Positions 52,001 through 61,000 of a stretch of DNA of 64,000 nucleotides are shown here, in pieces. Under the pieces are notes generated by a model. It was not told the DNA's origin. It saw nothing but the letters and a program-made list of their open reading frames with translations, and made no database searches. Source of the DNA: Cyprinodon diabolis (taxonomy: Eukaryota > Chordata > Actinopteri > Cyprinodontiformes > Cyprinodontidae); NCBI GenBank assembly GCA_030533445.1, contig CM060062.1, forward strand, positions 6,738,456 to 6,802,455, written 5' to 3'. Made by a program: the position numbers and the translations under genes. Position 1 is the first letter of the stretch. Each line of letters opens with the position of its first letter.

Positions 52001-55000
52001 TATATTTATAACAACTGTCATTGTGTGTTGTAGGATAGTGTGTGAGACTGCAAGCAGTGGAGGGGAGATTACAGGCCATGCCTTTGTCAAAGTAAGAGGA
52101 GGAGGGGATGGGCAATCAGCTCAGATGTTCAGTTTTCAGGTCAGTACAGTCATGATTCTTATTAAATGATTACTTTTGATACGCTCATTTTAACATTGGC
52201 ACACCTCAAGATCTATAATCTGTTTCTTTGTTTTATTTGGACCAAGTCAAGTAATTAGACTATTATTGAAAGGTTCATTCATTTCATTTAATCATAATCT
52301 GTTAAGAAACATATTACATAGATTCATAACATACATACTAATTCCTTTAAGCTACTATTTATGTTAATTATAACTCTCCACTTACAGTAAAACATCAAGA
52401 ATTAGAGTAATACATCAGACCCAAAACATAAACACTTTTTAGTTTGAGCTTAGTGAAATGTGTGTTTTATACCTGCTCTCAGGTTTTACATTTCCAAACA
52501 TATTATTTAATCTGAGGATTGTGCCCAGTGGCGGTTCTAGACCAAATGTACCAGGGGGCCAGGAGGGGGCCAGAGTGTTTTCATGGGGGCACAGAAAAGC
52601 ATGAAATTAAAAACGTGACAAGGGATTCAAATGTATTAAAAGAGCTGCATGAAGTGATATTTGTATTCATTTAGGTGGAATTAAAATTATATTTCTTATG
52701 AGGTCAATATACATTGATAATTTAGGAATTCTACACATTTTCCCACTTAATGTAAGTTAAAATTACCATTTTCTATAAAATCTGAATTAGAACTCATGAA
52801 AAACTGATAAATTCAGCTGTAAAAATTTGAGTAGTTATTTTAAATTTGTTCTGGGGAAAAAATCATTGAGCAGATGAGACATGGGATCATATCTCAATAC
52901 GACTGAAGCTATCACCTTATTGTTTTTAAACAATTAGAAAAACATCATTTGTAAAGAAAAAAATTAAAATAGATCCAAAGGACCTATCAGTAACCATGTC
53001 TGTTCCAGCGCATATCATCATTAAAATTTCTTTCAAGTATTATTTCTTCATAACAGGGGCCAGGAGATGATTTACAGGGGCACCAACCCCCGCTGGCCCC
53101 TGTCTAGAACCGCCCATGATTGTGCCGCATTATAGGAACAGTATATTTATTCATTGAATATGATTGTGTTAATAACTTTTATGAAGATTGTCTCCCTAAT
53201 GCCTCTGCACACAAAGCATATGCGGATGATGTTATTACAAATGCAAACGAAGAAGCAAGTAGACATCTGCTAAAGAATGATGTTTTACATTGTTTTTGAA
53301 CATAAAGTGTCTCTTTAAGGTGTTTCCACCTTGTGTTTCTGCTTTTGCTTTTTGAATTGGGTGTTTTAGCCTACTTCATGTTGTCAGCCAGGTTCTAGTG
53401 AATTCTTAATTCAACAGGCAGTAATGGTACCTGGGAGTGGCTCGCTTTATCCATGTGATTGTATCTGTACATACTATGTACAACAATCACTTGAGAAATT
53501 ATATCTCTTTATAGTTTTCTCCTGTCCTTTAAACTGGCTATAAAAACGATGTTTCTCGCAAAGACAACATTAAACTAAACATACAAAGCTAAATATCAAT
53601 AAATAAAAAAGTTCATACTGTTTATAAAAATCTACTGCAAACAAGTGGATAAACAAACATTTAGCAAATAAAGACATGTTTTTGGGGGTAATTTACACCT
53701 TGTTCAAAGACAGTGGTTTCTCTTAGGCTCATTTTCTGGTAAATAAACACTAATATGCCTCATTTAAGGAATATGTTGTCTGATGTGGCAGATGACTGAA
53801 TGCAGCAGTGGGACAAATCACACAGGAAAGGGGGAAAAAAGCTTTTAAGATAAGTGTCCAATTAGAAAAAAAACCCCTCCCCTCCCCAGCCCCCGTGGCT
53901 CTTCTTAATTAGTGCCTGATGAAATGTAAGTGAATCACTGCAATCCAAGAGGAACAACGTGTCTGCTTATTTACATCATCGTAAAAGATGCTATCTTTTA
54001 CAGCAATGTTAATGAAACAGATGACAAGGAAGCCTAATTAATACATTAAAAGGCTTTGAGGCCACATTCACGTGTTTCCCACAATCCCTTGGGCTCTGTT
54101 TTATCTCCCTAATAAGTCAGATGTTCAGAATTGGCTTATTGATGCAATTTTTTTTTTCCTTTTTCCATCCTTTTAATATTTACATCCTCCACTTTATACA
54201 GTATTTGCTCCTTCTTATCTCCCTCCATGTCCAGAATCCAGTTCTTAGCAGCATTTTTCCTTTAAGAGGACCCAAAGCAGGGGGCTCATCTCTCACCATC
54301 AGAGGTCGTAAACTGAGGACTGGTCATCCAAGTGAGGTTGGAGTCCTGATAGGAGGAGTGCCTTGCACAGTGTAAGGGTCCCCAAGGGGCATTTTAATTA
54401 AAATATATATACTATTAAAGACAACTGATGTGTTTTATGAGTGACTCTGTGGATAAAGTACGGAAGAAATATATTTTATGTTCAGGCTGAACATCCAGGA
54501 GGATCAGATCAAATGTCTGACCAGAGGCAGCAACCGGACAGGAGAGCACAGCATCATGGTCCGCTTTGGTGGAGCAGCGCGCCATCTGCAGGGCTTAGTG
54601 TATCATTACACCCCGAACCCAAACATCACAAGGGCAGCGCCATCTAAAAGCTTCCTCAGGTAATTTGCTCCATTACTCCAAAGGAACTGCATTAAAAAGT
54701 TCTGGTTCATTAAGTTTAGAAAATCAATATGTGAAGAGTGATGAATTTTTGTGGCATTCAAGTGGAGGGAGGATCATCAAAGTCGAAGGCCACAACCTGG
54801 ATGTCGTCCAGGAGCCAAAAATGAGAGTGACCCTCAGTCCGCCTGATGCTCTGCCTCCCAGACGGAGGAGGAGCATCAGGAAGAAAATGAAAGACCACCT
54901 AAGCAGAGGACAGAAACAACAAGGTCCTCTGAGGAGATGGAGGAGGATTGTTCCAGAAGCAAACTGCCCAGAGGGAACACTCTGCAGTGTGAAACAAGTC

Positions 55001-58000
55001 GGTTTGATTCTCATTTTATTTTCCTTTGAAGTTTGAGTGGACTTGTGGCTCTGAGGATTACAGCTCCCTTTTCTCTTCTTCAGTATGAATCCCACTGCAC
55101 AGTTCACAACTCCACTCTCATCCTGTGTCCGACTCCGGCAGTGGGTTCAGAGGCCAAAGGGGCCAGGGTCAAAGTTCACTTCCTTTTGGACAGCCTCCAC
55201 TTTGATTTCAGCACTGTGGGTGGTGAAACCTTCAGCTATGAGCCCAACCCCAAGCTGTTTGCATTGAACACGAACGACCCAAACAAGCCGTATCACCACA
55301 AACCCGGCAGCATCATCTCTGTTGAGGTGAGCTTTGTCTCCTGTCTTTTTTTCTGGAAGAAACCATTAAAACATTTTTGGACCATTAATTTTGATTCAGA
55401 ACATCAGCACACAGGCGTAACTTTCTATAGGATTGGTGTGGACATGTCCCCACCAACATCATCGAATCTGTCGCTTTGAGACATCTGATTTGCGGTCGAA
55501 TTTCACTGCGTATATAGTAGCTACGTGATTGGAGGAGAGACACACAGCAGCACTCAGTGAATTTAACTAGCAGCTACTTTGATATATGTTTAAGTAAAAG
55601 TTAGGAGACGTGTTGGATAAAAAAAAATTAGAAATGCCACCGAAAAATCCATTAGTTAGACATACGGAGCTTTTTCAGCAAAAACTGCAATAGATTGTAA
55701 ATTTATACAAGTTAGAATTATAATGCTGGAAGCTTGAGAAACATAGTTTGTTCTTCTTTACTAGTTAAAGAAATCTTGGCTTCTCAGAGGACCATGACTC
55801 CCAGCTACAGGTTAAAATTAACACATATTTTCTTATTAAGCTTCTTGTAGAGCTTCTACATTATCTTGAAATTTTGTTTCTGGAATTATTATATTAGTAA
55901 TGAGGTTAAAAAATCTCTTTAAGCAGAGTACAGAGAGAAGTAGGGAGAGCTGCAGATTTAAAGGTTAAACAGGTTAACTGGGATATGCAACATGAAATAA
56001 AGTAGATCTCTAAGTTTACCACAAAGCTTACAAGTAATAAATATGCTGTATTTAAAATGAAGCATATCGATTTTTCTGGATGGATGGATGAAATTTAAAT
56101 TGTACATTCTAGGGATGCATGGTATATCGATTTTGGCATCCGAATTGACTTTTATTCGTAATTTTTTTTATACATACATTTTTTTGGGTCCTATAATGTA
56201 AGTCACAAAGAGACGTCTCTCTAACTATCTATAAATATAAATATCAGTGTATTATGGTTCTCTTGTATTCTCAACTAGAGGAAAGCATTCAATAAATATA
56301 TGTTTTAAATAAATATATTTTTGGAAAATACAGAAACCTAATAAAAGCGTTTGGATGGAGTACCTGTTGGTCCATCAGCCAACCCCCCCCCCCCCCGTGT
56401 CCCCACCAACTTTCATTACAAAGTTACACCCTTGGGCTGCAGTGGACTTGTTCACTCACACGGTGATGAAATTGTTGCTGCTGTCTTAATTAAGGTCAAA
56501 CCGTAAAAGTTACTTTGTCTTTTAGGGAGAAAACCTGGACCTTGCCATGTACAAGCACGAGGTGGAGGCCCGGATAGGAGGGGGCTTGTGTGTGGTGAAG
56601 ACCCTGACCCACAACCACCTGTACTGTGAGCCAACAGCTCAGCAGCCTTCAATCACAACCAATAGGAAGCACGATGGCATGGAAAGTCTGCCCGAGTTCA
56701 CTGTGAGTCAGATGAAGAGAGATGCACCTTCTTCAAAATATTTCTTTTCAAAGATGAATTTGGTCTTAATAACAGCTTCTTTTATTTACCTACAAATATT
56801 AGATTTTCTTATTTTTGGAGGATTTTCACAATTTTCTTAAAAGACCCACCGAACCACAATTAAGAAAAAATGCACATGCACAACCTTTTAACCGCGCCTA
56901 AGAGGGAACGCCTTTTAAATGCGTGTGAGAGCATGCATGAGCCCATTTCTCCTCATGCATGCTCTGTTTAAAAGTTGCTTTTTGCATCGCTCATACAAGC
57001 TTTCTTTCCAAAAGAAGATTTGCAATTTTTCCACCAAGTCAGACTAACCACTGGTTAGACAGCTACCTGGGGACAAGCATATAGGACAGCCTTACATAAG
57101 CATATTATTTTGATGATCCACCCAGAAAAAAAGAAAAAAAAAACACCCTTCACCATACATTTAATAATGATGCACTAGAAGCATCTGTATCCAAGTATAA
57201 ACAAAAAATAACTAATTGAAAAATGTTTATTTAAACATTTTTTTGTATAACATCTCTCAAAAAAGCATAATTTGTTTTAGCAATCTGCCCTAAATGATGG
57301 AATACTTTAAAAGATCATTTTAAGAGACTAAATCTCTCAAGAGAACCCTTAGGTAGGAGGGGAATAATCTGTATGTGCCAGACTCATGAAAACACAAACC
57401 TTAGGTTGTATTAAGGGGATTTAGGTGCCACCAAAAAATAATGCATAATTTTAAATTCTTCTTCTATTTCTATTAATGATCTGAATTCAGATTATGGTAA
57501 ATGGTAAATGGCCTGTACTTATATAGCGCCTTTTTTTCAAGTCAGGAGACTTGACCAAAGGGCTTTACACTACATTTAGTCATTCACCCATTCACGCACG
57601 CACTCACACACTGATGGAGGCAAGCTACATTGTAGCCACAGCTGCCCTGGGGCTCACTGACAGAAGCGGGGCTGCCGTACTCTGACCACCATCAGTAGAC
57701 AATGCAGGTGAAGTGTCTTGCCCAAGGACACAACGACAATGAAAGTCGGAGCCGGGGCTTGAACCGTCAATCCTTTGTCAATCCATCCAACGCCACTGTC
57801 GCCCTATATTATTATATAATGAAATCCAGAGCACAGGGGCGGATCTAGAAAAATATTTATGGGGTGGCAAGAGGGGGGCAGGAATTTTTTAGGGGTGGCA
57901 ACATATGGCATTTGTTTACACTGAATTTAATCACAGTTATCACAGTTTTGTGAGAATAGTATGTACAGTACTAGTGTTTCATGTGAAACAGTTCATATTA

Positions 58001-61000
58001 ATAATACATCGTACAATGTGATCTCACTTAATAGGAGATAGAAGAATGATAATACTACTTCTAGAGGGGCCTTATGACAGGAAAGGTATTAAGGTAAGAC
58101 ACAGGTGCTGAGCTGCAGATGTGTGAGATTGACTGTCAGAGAGGCAGCTTTGCAGCATTTGCACAAGAAGAAACTATAGAAAGAAAAAGTTGCCCATCAG
58201 AGATCTATGGACTGGGCTGTACTAAAGTGAGCATAACTACACAGTAGAAATAAATGGGTCAAGGCACCTGAACAAGGTACTGGACATCTATGTAATGTTT
58301 ACTCTGAACACACATTTACCCCATTTGTTCCTCAGTAACTTGACATACAGCAGTTAAGGCAACATGAAAGGGACATTTCATGCATGGAAATATGCTGTAG
58401 ATAGAGCTGTATATGGAGGACCAACTCTGCCATATTTAAAAATAAATACAGAAATAAATAAATGCTCAATAAATAAATAAGCATACAATTAATTGCCACC
58501 AAAAATACACTCAACAAATAAATGTAATTAGAAATTATATTATAATGGCAGGCAGAAATGTTAAAAGGGCAGGCAGAAAGAAATAGCGGCGAAGAAATAA
58601 CTAGGGTAAAAAAATACAAAGGAAGAATAAAACAGACAAAAATATGATAACATGCACATAAATAAATACTTAAAAATATAAGTAATTAAAAAATGAAGTT
58701 GAAGATAATAAATGACAAAAAATAAATAAGGTAAATATTAAAAAGGCAAAGAAATAAAGAAGCCAATTAAAAGAGTTATATACCTTTATGACTAGCTGTA
58801 TAATTTGATTTCTATTTACATTTATTTGTTGTTTGTATTTTGGTGGCAATTAATTGTATGCTTATTTATTTATCAAGCATTTATTTATTTCTGTATTTAT
58901 TTTTAAATATGGCAGAGTTGGTCCTCCATACTGCTGTATCAACAAATCAACAAAAAGGCGGGTTCTGTATGTTACATCAAAATCTCCACAAATCTGAAAA
59001 GAAGCAACATAAAAATACATTTTGCTTGTGAGTAGGTTCATACAGGTCATTTCTGGATAGTTTCATATTATATATACAAAAAAGAAACAACAACACTGCT
59101 TCATATTAAGCAGGATTCACACCAGTATCACATTTTTAACTTTTAACACTTTTGGTTTTATTAAAGGAAATATCAGATTTTCTCAGGTGCCAAGGCTCTG
59201 TAAAGGCTCACCAGAGAGCATAACATAAAGTTGACATGACTATACCAGCTGAATGCAGTGATTTCCATGTTGCTCAGCAAAACGCTTCACAACTTTATTT
59301 AGATCCAATGCCTTTGTGCGTTTTGATTTGAGTACAACCAAACTTGATCGTCTCTTTTCTGTCATAGTTGACCGCAAATATGTCTTTATGAGCCTGAAAC
59401 GTCAGGCCTAACTAACATCATAGATAGAGAAATAACGTTCTGCAACCTGATTTTTATCATGTCAAAATCAGCATTGAAGCTATGCTAGCAACATTGTGCT
59501 TTCATTATGATTTCATTTCTCGATAGATAGTTAATCAATTTTTACCAGTTTCATCCCGTTTCTCCTCTCCCCATGACCACTGGCTCCCTCGCTTTGCCCC
59601 ATTCGGTTTTCAAAACAATCAGTCTCAGTCGCTCTCGCGTCATCTCGTGCTGCATTCACTGCAGTCCGACATTGGAAATTAGCGGTCGTAATTCTCAAAT
59701 GATCCATAATTTATAAGCCTTGCCACCCCTACCGCCAACTGGGGTGGCAGCAGGGGTGGCAAGGCTGTCATTTAGGGTGGCATTTGCCACCCTATGCCAC
59801 CCCAGTAGATCCGCCTATGCCAGAGCAACTGAGCAACCTTCAGCGGTCAACTTCTCTAATACTGCTGTATTTTGAAGGCCTCAGAAGTTTTCAGAGAAAA
59901 TTATTGAACAAGCGGCATTATGAAGAGTAAGAAACCAAGCAGGCAGGTCAGGAGGGAACGTAGAGGACTCAGCATTAGTCTCTACAGTTCACTCTCTTTA
60001 GGTGGAATGAGAAAATGGTCAATTGATGAGAAGATGAGTGGAGCCAAAACACAAGATGATTCTAAGAGAAGGATATTAGAGATTAAAAAAAATACAGGAT
60101 ATACCTTAAAAAAATGATTTAAAATGGTTGGATTACTGATGTACGTTTCGATTGCCTTATGACACCTCATGATGTTACCAAAGCTGTAGATGTGTAAATA
60201 TGATCCATATTCTTAGATAAACCAGAGAGTATCTGAATTTCTGTGTACATTTCACTTCCAGGTGAAAATGGGAAATCTGAACTTCTCCCTTGGCAGAGTG
60301 CAATATGACATCCAGGCCCAGTCTACATTTCCTCTGGAGGCTCAGGTGGGAGTCGGGGTGGGAGCGTCTATCGTAGCTCTCATCGTGCTCATCATCGTGC
60401 TTATTTACAGGTAAACCTATTTTTTTATTCAGTCATTCCTTCCTCATGTCTTTAATATAAAATAATCGGTGCTTACCCTGTTTCTATCAGGAGGAAGAGC
60501 AAACAGGCCATGAGAGACTATAAGAAAGTACAGATCCAGCTTGAAAACCTGGAGACCAGTGTGAGGGACCGCTGTAAGAAGGAGTTCACGGGTAAGTCCG
60601 TTTCCCCTACCAACTTTTGCTCTTTCACCTGAGAGTGAACTCACTGAGATCCTTATTCATTTTATAGACCTGATGACGGAGATGATGGACATGTCCAGCG
60701 ATTTAGTAGGTTCGGGGATCCCCTTCCTCGACTACCGGGCATTCGCAGAACGCATTTTCTTCCCAGGCCACCAGGAGTCGCCACTGAGGCGAGATCTAGA
60801 TGTTCCAGAGAGCCGAAGACAGACTGTGGAGCAGGGGCTGGTTCAGCTATCCAATTTGCTCAACAGTAAACTCTTTCTGACCAAAGTAAAACCCTCAAAG
60901 CTACAGCCCAAAACCTCTTCTCTATTTATTCACATAAAGCAAGAGTTTTTTTTACATCTTCTGCATGTTGTCCCTGCAGTTTATTCACACCCTTGAGGCT

